Part shown: positions 34,645 to 42,949 of the stretch, piece by piece
Layout of the letters: the number at the start of each line of letters is the position of its first letter
How positions within the stretch are numbered: position 1 is the stretch's first letter
DNA from: Halostella litorea
Lineage (GTDB): Archaea; Halobacteriota; Halobacteria; Halobacteriales; Natronoarchaeaceae
NCBI RefSeq assembly: GCF_004785955.1
Contig: NZ_SJER01000005.1
Location: 124,001 to 188,000, forward strand
Length of the DNA stretch: 64,000 nucleotides
Reading direction: 5' to 3'
Notes under the pieces: model-generated
What the model was told of the DNA's origin: nothing
What the model saw: the letters and a program-made list of their open reading frames with translations, nothing else
Database searches by the model: none
Made by a program: the position numbers and the translations under genes

Positions 34645-34743
34645 ATCACAGCGTCACCACCTCGGGGCGGCATCGCCGCCCCTCGATGGTTCCTCGGACC
34701 GCTCGCTCGTTCGCGCCGCTCACTCGCTCGCGGATGCTGTGAT
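34645..34743. repeat. nested inverted repeat B
   Basis: ATCACAGC (34645-34652) pairs with GCTGTGAT (34736-34743). Inside is a perfect 8-bp GC hairpin, GGGGCGGC-ATC-GCCGCCCC (34664-34682). It sits 6 bp after repeat A and has the same nested design. No coding frame is convincing in the 308-bp gap before the thiolase gene. Confidence 0.65.
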
Positions 34744-34872
34744 CGCGGACAGCCTGCCCTTCCCCGGGTCGGCGGATGGAACCGCCTCCCGGCCGGACGT
34801 CAGTCGTCGGTCCCGCCGCCGCCGCGCGCCCCATCACCGAATTATAAACCGGTCCACCATGACAGGGTTCGT

Positions 34873-36024
34873 ATGGAACGCGTAGCGATCATCGGCGCGT
34901 CGATGACCCAGTTCGGGCAGCGCGACGCCTGGGTCCGCGAGCTGCTCGCGGAGGCGGGCGAAGCCTGCCTGGACGACGCCGGGGTCTCCGGCGACGACCT
35001 GGACCACCTGTACGTGTCGAACATGGCGAGCGGGGAGTTCGAGGGCCAGACCGGCGTCCCGAACGCGCTCGCCCACGACCTCGGTGCGATGCCGGCGTAC
35101 ACGCAGCGCGTCGACCAGACGAGTTCGAGCGGCGGCGCGGGCACCTACGCCGCCTGGCAGTCCGTCGCCAGCGGGGCCAGCGACCTCACGATGCTCGTCG
35201 GCGGCGAGAAGATGACCCACCGGACGACGCCGGAGGCGACCGACGTGATCGCGTCGCTGACCCACCCCGTCGAGTACAAGCACGGCGTCACGCTCCCGAG
35301 CTTCGCGGGGCTGACCGCGCGGCACTACCTGGAGAAGTACGACGCCCCCCGCGAGAGCCTCGGGAAGGTCGCCGTCAAGAACCACGCGAACGGCGTCGAC
35401 AACCCCCACGCCCAGTTCCGGAAGGAGGTGGACCTGGAGACGGTGCTCGACTCGCCCATCGTCGCCGACCCGCTCCGGCTGTACGACTTCTGCCCCATCA
35501 CGGACGGGAGCGCCGCACTTCTGCTCTGCCCCGAGTCGGAGGCCGAGCAGTACGTCGACGACTACTCCGTGATCACCGGCATCGCCGGCGCGACGGACAC
35601 CCACGTCGTCCACGAGCGCGACGACCCGACGACGATGGGCGGCGTCGTCGAGAGCGGCGAGCAGGCCTACGAGATGGCCGGGCTCGGCCCGGACGACGTG
35701 GACGTGGCGGAGCTGCACGACATGTTCACCATCCTCGAGTTCCTCCAGATGGAGGGGCTCGGCTTCGCGGAGCCCGGCGAGGCGTGGCAGGCGGTCGAGG
35801 ACGGCCGCACCGAGCGCGACGGCGAACTGCCGATCAACACCTCGGGCGGCCTGAAGTCGAAGGGCCACCCGCTCGGCGCGAGCGGCGTCGCACAGGCGTA
35901 CGAGATACACAAACAGGTCACCGGCGACGCCGGCCCGCGGCAGGTCGACGCGGAGGTCGGCCTCGCGTGCAACGTCGGCGGCTTCGGCAACTGCGTGACC
36001 ACCACCATCCTGGAGGAACCATGA
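34873..36024 (+). CDS. thiolase, catalytic-type (alpha) subunit, Ser at the Cys position
   Basis: This 383-residue thiolase-fold protein is probably the beta-ketothiolase condensing acyl-CoAs for PHA. The usual nucleophile motif ACASGG reads TSSSGG at residues 83-88, so Ser84 replaces Cys. The His motif GGLKSKGHPLGASG and the C-terminal CNVGGFGNC region are present. Haloarchaeal two-subunit ketothiolases (BktB/PhaA type) are reported with a Ser-based active site, as I recall. It overlaps the OB-fold partner gene by 4 bp. Confidence 0.88.
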   Translation: MERVAIIGASMTQFGQRDAWVRELLAEAGEACLDDAGVSGDDLDHLYVSNMASGEFEGQTGVPNALAHDLGAMPAYTQRVDQTSSSGGAGTYAAWQSVASGASDLTMLVGGEKMTHRTTPEATDVIASLTHPVEYKHGVTLPSFAGLTARHYLEKYDAPRESLGKVAVKNHANGVDNPHAQFRKEVDLETVLDSPIVADPLRLYDFCPITDGSAALLLCPESEAEQYVDDYSVITGIAGATDTHVVHERDDPTTMGGVVESGEQAYEMAGLGPDDVDVAELHDMFTILEFLQMEGLGFAEPGEAWQAVEDGRTERDGELPINTSGGLKSKGHPLGASGVAQAYEIHKQVTGDAGPRQVDAEVGLACNVGGFGNCVTTTILEEP

Positions 36025-36383
36025 GCTTCGACGCACACCGATGTCCGAACGGCCACGTCACGTACCCGGGCCACACCGTCTGTCCGGAGTGTGGCGAGGA
36101 ACAGACCGAAACGGTCGACCTCTCGGACGAAACCGGCGAGGTCGTCACCTGGACGAAAAGCACCGCGACGCCGCCCGGCGTCCGCGAGCCGAACACGCTC
36201 GCTATCGTCGAGTTCGACGTGGCGGACGCTTCCGTCCGCGCGCTCGGCCAGGTGACCACCGACGAGGTCGAAACCGGCGACGCGGTCGAACCCGTCCACG
36301 TCGATGAACTCCGCAACCCCGACGCCGGTATCCGGGAGCGGGAGAGCCAGGCGTGGGACGGGTTCCGCTTCGATCCGGTCTAA
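36021..36383 (+). CDS. OB-fold/Zn-ribbon thiolase partner (beta subunit)
   Basis: This 120-residue protein has a rubredoxin-like zinc ribbon (RCPNGHVTYPGHTVCPECGEE) followed by an OB-fold (EVVTWTKSTA ... LAIVEFDVADASVRALGQV). That is the DUF35 architecture. Such proteins form complexes with archaeal thiolases and shuttle acyl-CoA. The ATGA overlap with the thiolase gene supports a two-subunit enzyme. The final codons lie in a 16-bp direct repeat. Confidence 0.87.
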   Translation: MSFDAHRCPNGHVTYPGHTVCPECGEEQTETVDLSDETGEVVTWTKSTATPPGVREPNTLAIVEFDVADASVRALGQVTTDEVETGDAVEPVHVDELRNPDAGIRERESQAWDGFRFDPV

Positions 36384-36434
36384 GCGGCGTTTTATCGTCG
36401 CTGCGCGGATCGGAATAGTTCGATCCGGTCTAAG
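36369..36434. repeat. 16-bp exact direct repeat at convergent gene ends
   Basis: TTCGATCCGGTCTAAG occurs at 36369-36384 and again at 36419-36434, 50 bp apart. The first copy holds the stop of the plus-strand OB-fold gene and the second holds the stop (TAG, minus strand) of the convergent gene. The sequence between is unrelated. Confidence 0.8.
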
Positions 36435-37047
36435 TGTCGCCCGCACCGCCGCCACCGTTCCCGTCCCCGCCCTCGTCCTCGTCGCCGTCCTCCCGATACT
36501 GGTCGCGCAGCGAGTCGAGTTCCGCGTCCACGTCGACGTTCACGCCCTTCCCGGAATCCTCGTCCTCGAACTCGTCGAGCGTGCGCTCCTCGGCGGTCGC
36601 GTCGCGGAGTCGGCGGTCGATCTCCCGGCGGAGTTCGCGGGCGTCCTCAAGCACCGGCGCGGCCGGCGAGTCGTCCGGCAGCCCGCCCGATTCGACGGCG
36701 CGCTGGAACTCCTCCAGGGCGCTGTCGACCCGCTGGAGGGTGGCGCGGCTCAGGTCGGCGGCGCGGTCCCGGGCCTCGCCTCCCTGCTGTCGCGCGTCCT
36801 CGCCCCGTCGCGCCAGCCGGATCGCCCGCTGGAGCGCTTCGAGCGCGCGGACGTTCGCCTCCAGCACGGCGACGAGCGCCGGGATGGCGGCCTCGTCGGC
36901 GAAGCGCAGGAGTTCGTCGGGCCGCGGCGGTCGCGGCAGCCCCAGGGGGCCGCGCCGCGGCTCCACGTCCCCGCGCAGTTCCCGCAGCGAATCGGCGAGG
37001 TCCCCGGCGGCGCGGGCAAACTCGTCGTCCGGCGTTGCGTCGCTCAT
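36430..37047 (-). CDS. conserved haloarchaeal helical protein
   Basis: This 205-residue protein, mostly charged helices, contains DELLRFADEAAIPALVAVLEANVRALEALQRAIRLARRG, predicted coiled-coil segments (LQRVDSALEEFQRAVE, RELRREIDRRLRDATAEERTLDEFE) and a Gly/Asp-rich C-terminal tail. No membrane or signal segment is seen. From memory it resembles DUF7547. Function is unknown. ATG 37047 begins MSDATPDDEFARAAGDL. Confidence 0.65.
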   Translation of the reverse strand: MSDATPDDEFARAAGDLADSLRELRGDVEPRRGPLGLPRPPRPDELLRFADEAAIPALVAVLEANVRALEALQRAIRLARRGEDARQQGGEARDRAADLSRATLQRVDSALEEFQRAVESGGLPDDSPAAPVLEDARELRREIDRRLRDATAEERTLDEFEDEDSGKGVNVDVDAELDSLRDQYREDGDEDEGGDGNGGGGAGDT

Positions 37048-37150
37048 ACCCGGCCCTTCGAGCGGACGGACAAAAACGGTCACGACCGGCGAAGCCCGAA
37101 CCGCCCGGGCCGCAATACTTATTGTATCCTCAACCCGTGTTCCCGAAAGA

Positions 37151-37807
37151 ATGCGACGAGAGTACGGCGGCGGCCCGTCCGAGGGGACGGAGTTCTCCCA
37201 GTCGCTCGCAGCGCTGAAGCGGGACGGCTGTAACGTCCTGCTCGTCGGCGACGCGCTGCGGCGGGCCGACCGCCGTGCGTGCAGCCGCCTGCTTGGGGAT
37301 GACGCGGACGACGACCGGTGCCGACTGTTCGTCTTCACCGACGCGGACGGCGCCCGCGAGCGCCTGCCCGAGGCCGTCGGCGTGGGAACGCGGGCGCTCG
37401 TCCAGCACGACGGCGACGGCAACCTGCCCGCCGGGGCGACCGCCGTCGACGCGCGCATGCTCTCGGTGCTCTGCCGGGAGTTCGTCGCGGTCGTCGACGA
37501 GTTCGAGGCCGAACGCGGCGGATTAGCGCCGGGGGAGCTACGGGTCTGCGTCGACTCGCTCCGGCCGCTGCTGAACGGCTACGCCTCGGAGAACGTGTTC
37601 CGCCTGCTCCACATGCTCTCGGCCCGGGTCAGGGAGGCCGACGGGCTGGGACACTTCCACCTGCCGGTCGCCCGTGACGCCGACGCCGTCAACCTGCTCG
37701 AACCGCTGTTCGACGCCGTCGTCGAGGTCAGGGCGGACGGTGGCGGGGCGGAGCACCGCTGGCACCTCCGCGAGTCCGGCGTGTCGAGCGACTGGATCGA
37801 CCTGTGA
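37151..37807 (+). CDS. RecA-like-fold protein lacking Walker A (DUF7504-like)
   Basis: This 218-residue protein follows the haloarchaeal pattern of a degenerate RecA/KaiC-like domain: CNVLLVGDAL, CRLFVFTDADGA, a central regulatory-looking strand, LRVCVDSLRPLLN, and NVFRLLHMLSARVREADGLGHFHLPVARD. There is no GKT/S loop, so ATPase activity is unlikely. It may be a signal or binding module. It is preceded by a TATA-like atacttattg stretch (about 37115). Confidence 0.65.
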   Translation: MRREYGGGPSEGTEFSQSLAALKRDGCNVLLVGDALRRADRRACSRLLGDDADDDRCRLFVFTDADGARERLPEAVGVGTRALVQHDGDGNLPAGATAVDARMLSVLCREFVAVVDEFEAERGGLAPGELRVCVDSLRPLLNGYASENVFRLLHMLSARVREADGLGHFHLPVARDADAVNLLEPLFDAVVEVRADGGGAEHRWHLRESGVSSDWIDL

Positions 37808-37879
37808 CCGTCACCGCGGTGCCGTCGCTACCCGGTGTAGAAATACTGTGTTCTATCGCCGATACCCTGCGGCTGCGGC

Positions 37880-38074
37880 CTACAGGCGCTCCAGGTTCTT
37901 CGCCCGGGGGCCCTTGTCGGCCTGCTCTATCTCGAACTCGACCTCCTGACCCTCCTCCAGGTCGGGACCGCCGACGTCTTCCATGTGGAAGAACACGTCC
38001 TCGTCCGCGTCCTCTGTGTCGATGAAGCCGTAACCGCCAGTGTCGTTGAAGAAATCGACCGTACCTTTCGCCAT
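37880..38074 (-). CDS. cspA: cold-shock domain protein
   Basis: This 64-residue OB-fold RNA/ssDNA-binding protein has the two RNP motifs in slightly altered form (GGYGFID and DVFFHMED), the start MAKGTVDFFND and the end KGPRAKNLERL. It is complete. It likely acts as an RNA chaperone. The strong TATATAATAG (minus strand TATTATATA) about 27-36 bp upstream of ATG 38074 fits a leaderless, well-expressed gene. Confidence 0.95.
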   Translation of the reverse strand: MAKGTVDFFNDTGGYGFIDTEDADEDVFFHMEDVGGPDLEEGQEVEFEIEQADKGPRAKNLERL

Positions 38075-38100
38075 TGCAGTTCCAACTGTGACGACCCGCG

Positions 38101-38110
38101 TATATAATAG
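38101..38110 (-). promoter_or_regulatory. TATA box of the cold-shock gene
   Basis: CTATTATATA on the minus strand lies about 27-36 bp before ATG 38074 and is one of the strongest A/T islands in the GC-rich part of the window. Confidence 0.7.
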
Positions 38111-38191
38111 TTTCCTGCCGGGCGGATGTGGCGCTCGATGCCGGGAGTCCGGGGGTTCATTACGCTGGGGGGAGAGCCCTCCCACGAGCGA

Positions 38192-40003
38192 ATGAGCGAC
38201 ACCCAACACGTCACCGTCGGCGAACTCCGGGCGACCGACGGGGAGGCGGCCGACGGCCCGGTCGAGCTTCCCGTGGTCCAGTTGCTCACCGGCCGCGGGT
38301 TCGTCACGGGGAAGTCGGGCAGCGGCAAGTCCAACACCGCGAGCGTGGTCGGCGAGGAACTGCTCGAAGCGGGCTACCCGCTGCTGATCGTCGACACGGA
38401 CGGCGAGTACTACGGCCTCAAGGAGGAGTACGAACTGCTGCACGCGGGCGCGGACGAGGAGTGTGACATCCAGGTCGCCGCCGAGCACGCCGAGAAGGTC
38501 GCGGCGATGGCCCTAGAGGAGAACGTCCCGGTGATCCTCGACGTGTCGGGCTACCTCGACGAGGACGAGGCCGACGAACTCATCCGGGAGACGGCCCGGC
38601 ACCTGTTCACCAAGGAGAAGAAGCTGAAGAAGCCGTTCCTGCTGGTCGTCGAGGAGGTCCACGAGTACATCCCGGAGGGCGGCGGCCTCGGCGAGACCGG
38701 GAAGATGCTGATCAAGATCGGCAAGCGCGGCCGCAAGCACGGCCTCGGCATCCTCGGCATCAGCCAGCGCCCGGCCGACGTGAAGAAGGACTTCATCACG
38801 CAGGCGAACTGGCTGGTCTGGCACCGGCTCACCTGGGAGAACGACACGAAGGTCGTCGGCCGCATCGTCGACCGGGAGTACGGCGAGAAGGTATCGGACC
38901 TCGGCGACGGCGAGGCGTTCCTCCAGACCGACTGGACCGAGGCCGACGTGCGCCGCATCCAGTTCCGGCGCAAGCGGACGTTCGACGCCGGCGCGACGCC
39001 CGGGCTGGACGACTTCGAGCGCCCTGAACTGAAGTCGGTCAGCGACACGCTCGTCGAGGACTTACAGGACATCACCGAACAGCAGGAACAGCAACGCGAC
39101 CGCGTCGCGGAACTGGAGTCGAAAGTCGAGCGCCGGGAGGAGCGCATCGCAGAGCTGAAAAGCGAACTGGAGTCGGCCCGCGACGTCTCCGCCGCCGCCC
39201 GGAAGATGGCGAACGCCCTCCGCCACGGCGACGTGGAACCCGCCGAGACGGAACAGACCACCCTCCCGACGGACGAGGCGGCGGAACGGGAGCGCGAGCG
39301 GGTCCAGGAACTCGAAGCCGAACTGGAGGCGGCCCGCGACCGGATCGAGGAACTGGAGGCCGAGGCCGAGCGGCTCCGGGCGGAGAACGAGCGCCTCGCC
39401 GCCCGCGCGGAGAACGCCGAGGTGGCGGCCTTAGAGGAGCGCGTCGAGGAACTGGAGACGGCGCTGGCACAGAAGGAGGTGAAACTGGAGCACTACCGCG
39501 ACGTGGCGTCGACCCAGTGGGGCGACGACGCCCCGAGCGACGCCGAACCCGCCGGGGCGACCGCCGACGCCGGTGCGACGCGCGCCGGAGCGGCCGGGGA
39601 CGCCGAGGCGGCGGACTCCGGGCCGGCGGCGTCGAGCGACGCGACCGGAACCCGTGCGAACGGCGGCGCTGCCGGGACCGACGCCGGGGCCGGTCGGGAC
39701 GGCGCAGCCGCGGGCGCGGACGACGACATGGCGCTGCTCCGGTCGGACCCCGTCAGCCGGCGCATCGCCCTCGCACGGCGGGAGTCGCTGTGCAACGCCG
39801 ACTACGCCTGGGACGTGCTGACCGTTCTGGCGAGCGACGGCCCGCTCCGCCCCCGCGCAATCGAACCGCGCGTCGACGCCCCGCTCGAATCGGTCCGGAG
39901 CCTCCTCACCGAACTCCGGTCCGACGGGCTCGTCACGCGGGACGACGACGGCGCGTACGACTTCGACCGGCCGCGGCTGCGGCGGCTCCGCCGGGACGCC
40001 TGA
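38192..40003 (+). CDS. HerA-like (DUF87) ATPase with coiled coil and C-terminal winged helix
   Basis: This 603-residue ATPase has Walker A TGKSGSGKSN near residue 40, Walker B LLVVEEVHEY near 155 and the sensor/arginine region GISQRPADV. A long coiled coil follows at about 290-440 (VAELESKVERREERIAELKSELE), then an Ala/Asp/Gly-rich linker and a C-terminal winged-helix domain (DYAWDVLTVLASDGPLRPRAIE). It resembles HerA-type DNA translocases but without a NurA neighbour. Its role may be in DNA processing or segregation. Confidence 0.83.
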   Translation: MSDTQHVTVGELRATDGEAADGPVELPVVQLLTGRGFVTGKSGSGKSNTASVVGEELLEAGYPLLIVDTDGEYYGLKEEYELLHAGADEECDIQVAAEHAEKVAAMALEENVPVILDVSGYLDEDEADELIRETARHLFTKEKKLKKPFLLVVEEVHEYIPEGGGLGETGKMLIKIGKRGRKHGLGILGISQRPADVKKDFITQANWLVWHRLTWENDTKVVGRIVDREYGEKVSDLGDGEAFLQTDWTEADVRRIQFRRKRTFDAGATPGLDDFERPELKSVSDTLVEDLQDITEQQEQQRDRVAELESKVERREERIAELKSELESARDVSAAARKMANALRHGDVEPAETEQTTLPTDEAAERERERVQELEAELEAARDRIEELEAEAERLRAENERLAARAENAEVAALEERVEELETALAQKEVKLEHYRDVASTQWGDDAPSDAEPAGATADAGATRAGAAGDAEAADSGPAASSDATGTRANGGAAGTDAGAGRDGAAAGADDDMALLRSDPVSRRIALARRESLCNADYAWDVLTVLASDGPLRPRAIEPRVDAPLESVRSLLTELRSDGLVTRDDDGAYDFDRPRLRRLRRDA

Positions 40004-40045
40004 GTCGGCCAAGCGCTTTGTGCCGCCGGGGCCGTAATGGGGGGT

Positions 40046-40336
40046 ATGACGACCGACGTCGACCCGGACGCTCTGCGGGCGCGTGCGCAGGTCACCCACG
40101 TCGAGCCGCCGGTGTACGGGCTGGACGAGGCGCTCTGGTCGGCCGAGGACCCCGAGACGGACTGCGTCGGCTACGGGCGCGTCGAGGCCGAGGCGGTCGG
40201 CAACCTGGTCGCCGTCGTCGTCGAGCGCGGCGGCGACTCGGCGGTCGGCCACGTCAAGCTCCCGGGCGAGGTGGTCGAACGCACCTGGGAGCGGGAGGAA
40301 AACGGCGTGCTTTCGCGGCTCGGCGACCTGCTGTAG
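40046..40336 (+). CDS. small conserved protein, unknown function
   Basis: This 96-residue protein starts MTTDVDPDALRARAQVTHVEPPVYGLDE. Its beta-rich middle contains DCVGYGRVEAEAVGNLVAVVVERGGDSAVGHVKLPGEVVERTWER, which looks like a DUF7473-type or PRC-like small fold, but I cannot name it. It lies 42 bp after the HerA-like gene on the same strand and may be co-transcribed. Codon use matches neighbours, supporting a real gene. Confidence 0.55.
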   Translation: MTTDVDPDALRARAQVTHVEPPVYGLDEALWSAEDPETDCVGYGRVEAEAVGNLVAVVVERGGDSAVGHVKLPGEVVERTWEREENGVLSRLGDLL

Positions 40337-40378
40337 GCATTCGAAACCTTTGTCAGGCGGCCGCGTCGGCGGTGAGAT

Positions 40379-41326
40379 ATGTCGCTGCTCTCGGCGCTGA
40401 CGTCCTCCATTCTCCCGGTGCTGTCCGTCGCCGGCGTCGGCTACGCGCTCGGCACGGTCCGCGACGTCGACGTCGACCCGCTCGCGGTCGTCTCCCTGTA
40501 CGTCCTCTCGCCCGCCCTGGTGTTTCACAGCCTCGCGACGACGCCCATCGCCGGCGGCACCGCGGCGACGCTGTTCGTCGCGGTCGGTGCCTTCACCGTC
40601 CTGATGATGGCCGCCGCGGAGGGGTTGGGCCGCGCGAGCGGCGAAGGTCGGCCGACGCTCGGGTCGCTGGTGCTCACCAGCAGCTTCCCGAACGCGGGCA
40701 ACTTCGGCATCCCGCTGTCGGCGTTCGCGTTCGGGGCCATCGGCCGGAGCACCGCGGTGCTTTTCATCGCCGCCCAGTCCGTCCTGATGTACACGCTGGG
40801 GGTGTACGTCGCCTCCCGAAACGGGGTCGGGTCGACCCGGGAGGCGGCGCTGAAGGTGTTCAAGCTCCCGCTCATCTACGCGGTCGTCGCGGCCGTCGCG
40901 GCCCGGGCCGCCGGCGTCGTTCCCGCGGCCGGGACGCCGGCGATGGAGACGCTCAAACTGACCGGCGACTCGGCGATCCCCGTAATGTTGCTGTTGCTCG
41001 GCATCCAGCTCGCCAACACGTCCTCCGGGACGCCCACGCGGCGCGTCTCGCCGGCGGTCGCGCTCAAGCTGTTCGTCGCGCCGGTCGTCGCGCTCGGGGT
41101 GGCGCTCGCCGTCGGGCTCGACGGCTCGATCGGCCGGGTGTTCGTCCTCGAGTGTGCGATGCCCGCCGCGGTGACGCCGCTGATGCTCACCGTCGAGTTC
41201 GGCGGCGACGCCGACGGCCTCTCGGCCGCCGACTACGTCAGCACGGCCGTCCTCGTCACGACGCTGCTGGGCACCGTGACGCTCACCGTGCTGATCTGGC
41301 TGTTGCAGTCCGGCGCGGTGCTGTGA
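40379..41326 (+). CDS. AEC-family (auxin efflux carrier-like) transporter
   Basis: This 315-residue membrane protein has about ten helices in two halves: LPVLSVAGVGYALGTV, VVSLYVLSPALVFHSLA, TLFVAVGAFTVLMMAAAEGLG and so on. The conserved SSFPNAGNFGIPLSAFAFG motif near residue 100 and LKLFVAPVVALGVAL near 235 fit the AEC/Mem_trans fold. It probably exports or exchanges small organic anions; the substrate is unknown. Confidence 0.88.
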   Translation: MSLLSALTSSILPVLSVAGVGYALGTVRDVDVDPLAVVSLYVLSPALVFHSLATTPIAGGTAATLFVAVGAFTVLMMAAAEGLGRASGEGRPTLGSLVLTSSFPNAGNFGIPLSAFAFGAIGRSTAVLFIAAQSVLMYTLGVYVASRNGVGSTREAALKVFKLPLIYAVVAAVAARAAGVVPAAGTPAMETLKLTGDSAIPVMLLLLGIQLANTSSGTPTRRVSPAVALKLFVAPVVALGVALAVGLDGSIGRVFVLECAMPAAVTPLMLTVEFGGDADGLSAADYVSTAVLVTTLLGTVTLTVLIWLLQSGAVL

Positions 41327-41470
41327 AACGGTAGCCGTCCCCGGCTGGAGGCGAGAAGAGCCGGAGCGGGGTTTCGGATCGGTCAGAGCTTCGGGTTCGA
41401 GTTTGGAGCGGCTGTCGCTCCCGGCACGAGAAGGGTGACGAATATACAGGGCCGGGGTCAACAGTCGGGC

Positions 41471-42319
41471 ATGACTGACGGATCTACGGACGCCGGCTGG
41501 TTTCGCGACGTGGACCCCGGCGACCCGGAGGCCGCCCGCGACGCCATCGAAAACGGAAGCGCGGCGACGCCCGACGACTGGCCGGCCCTGGCCGTCGAGG
41601 CGGGCGTCGCCGCCGACGAGGCCGAGTACTACGACCGCCTCCGAGACGCGACGCTCTCGGCGACCGCGGCGGCGGTCGAGACGGCCGAGCGCGCCGACGA
41701 CAGGCAGCTCGCCCACGCGGTCCGCGCGATGGACGACTGCGAGCGGACGGCGAACGAGCTCGCCGAGCGCGTCGCGGAGTGGGCCGGCACGCTGTTCGAG
41801 GACGCCGAAGCCGGCGTCGACGGCGCGCTCGCCCTCGTCGAGCGGGAGCCGGACGGCCCCGCCGAGCGGCGCGTGGTCGGGCTCGCCGAGCGCGTCGCCG
41901 GGCTGATAGACGAGCGCGACGCGCTCCGGGAGTACGTCGAGCGACAGGCCGGCGTCGTCGCGCCGAACCTCGCGGCGCTGGGCGGCCCGGTGCTGGCGGC
42001 GCGGCTGATCGCCCTCGCCGGCGGGCTGGAGTCGCTGGCGAAGATGCCGAGCGGCACCGTGCAGGTGCTCGGCGCGGAGGACGCGCTGTTCGCCCACCTC
42101 CGCGGCCGGGCCAGTTCGCCGAAACACGGGATCATCTACACCCACGAGTACGTCCGCGGCACCGCGCCCGACGAGCGCGGGTCGGCCTCGCGGGCGCTGG
42201 CCGGGAAGCTGACCATCGCCGCCCGCGTCGACCACTACTCCGGCGAGCGCAAGCCGGAACTGGACGAGCAACTGGACGAACGCATCCGGACCATCCGGGC
42301 CCGGGGTGACGGCGAATGA
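41471..42319 (+). CDS. nop5: NOP5/NOP56-like box C/D RNP protein
   Basis: This 282-residue core protein of archaeal box C/D RNPs binds fibrillarin and L7Ae-sRNA and guides 2'-O-methylation of rRNA/tRNA. The N-terminal fibrillarin-binding part is followed by a coiled coil (DDCERTANELAERVAEW ... VVGLAERVAGLIDERDALREYVE). The Nop domain has GGPVLAARLIALAGGLESLAKMPSGTVQVLGAEDALFAHLRG. It overlaps flpA by 4 bp (ATGA), so the partners are co-translated. Confidence 0.93.
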   Translation: MTDGSTDAGWFRDVDPGDPEAARDAIENGSAATPDDWPALAVEAGVAADEAEYYDRLRDATLSATAAAVETAERADDRQLAHAVRAMDDCERTANELAERVAEWAGTLFEDAEAGVDGALALVEREPDGPAERRVVGLAERVAGLIDERDALREYVERQAGVVAPNLAALGGPVLAARLIALAGGLESLAKMPSGTVQVLGAEDALFAHLRGRASSPKHGIIYTHEYVRGTAPDERGSASRALAGKLTIAARVDHYSGERKPELDEQLDERIRTIRARGDGE

Positions 42320-42945
42320 CGCTCCCCGACGGCGTCGAGCGGCGCGCGTTCGACGGCGAAGAGCGGCTCGCCACCCGCGGACCGCCCGTCTACGGCGAGC
42401 CGACGGACGGCGACTGGCGGCTCTGGGACGCCCGGCGCTCGAAGCTCGGCGCGATGCTGGAGGAGGGGATGGACGTGGGGCTGGCCGGCGGCGACGCGGT
42501 GCTGTACCTCGGGGCAGCCAGCGGGACGACGGTCAGCCACGTCGCGGACTTCGCCGGCCCGACCTACGCCGTCGAGTTCGCCGCGCGGCCCGCCCGCGAC
42601 CTGCTCGACGTCGCGCGGGCGCGGGACCGCCTGTTCCCGCTCCTGAAGGACGCCCGCAAGCCGGAGACGTACGCCCACGTCGTCGAGAGCGGGCTCGACG
42701 CCATCGTGCAGGACGTCGCGACCCGCGGCCAGGCCCGCGTTGCGTCGGAGAACCGTCGGTTCCTCGCGGACGACGGCCGCCTCGTCGCCGCTGTCAAGGC
42801 CCGGAGCGAGGACGTGACCGGCGAACCGGCCGACGTGTTCGACGCGGTGGTCGCCGAGCTAGAGAAGACGTACGAGATACTGGAGACGGCGCGGCTGGAG
42901 CCGTTCCACGACGACCACCTCGCCGTGGTCGCGCGGCCGCGGTAA
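42316..42945 (+). CDS. flpA: fibrillarin-like rRNA/tRNA 2'-O-methyltransferase
   Basis: This 209-residue SAM methyltransferase has the SAM motif VLYLGAASGTTVSHVADF, the acidic strand YAVEFAARPARDLLDVA, and DAIVQDVATRGQARVAS. It ends FHDDHLAVVARPR. It is the catalytic unit of the box C/D RNP with the upstream NOP5 protein. It is complete and of normal archaeal length. Confidence 0.95.
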   Translation: MTLPDGVERRAFDGEERLATRGPPVYGEPTDGDWRLWDARRSKLGAMLEEGMDVGLAGGDAVLYLGAASGTTVSHVADFAGPTYAVEFAARPARDLLDVARARDRLFPLLKDARKPETYAHVVESGLDAIVQDVATRGQARVASENRRFLADDGRLVAAVKARSEDVTGEPADVFDAVVAELEKTYEILETARLEPFHDDHLAVVARPR

Positions 42946-42949
42946 GGGA

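Noticed and set aside
39431-42271. A 946-codon open frame on the minus strand
   Set aside because: It is antisense to the HerA-like, AEC and NOP5 genes, all with clear motifs; its composition is typical of a shadow frame.
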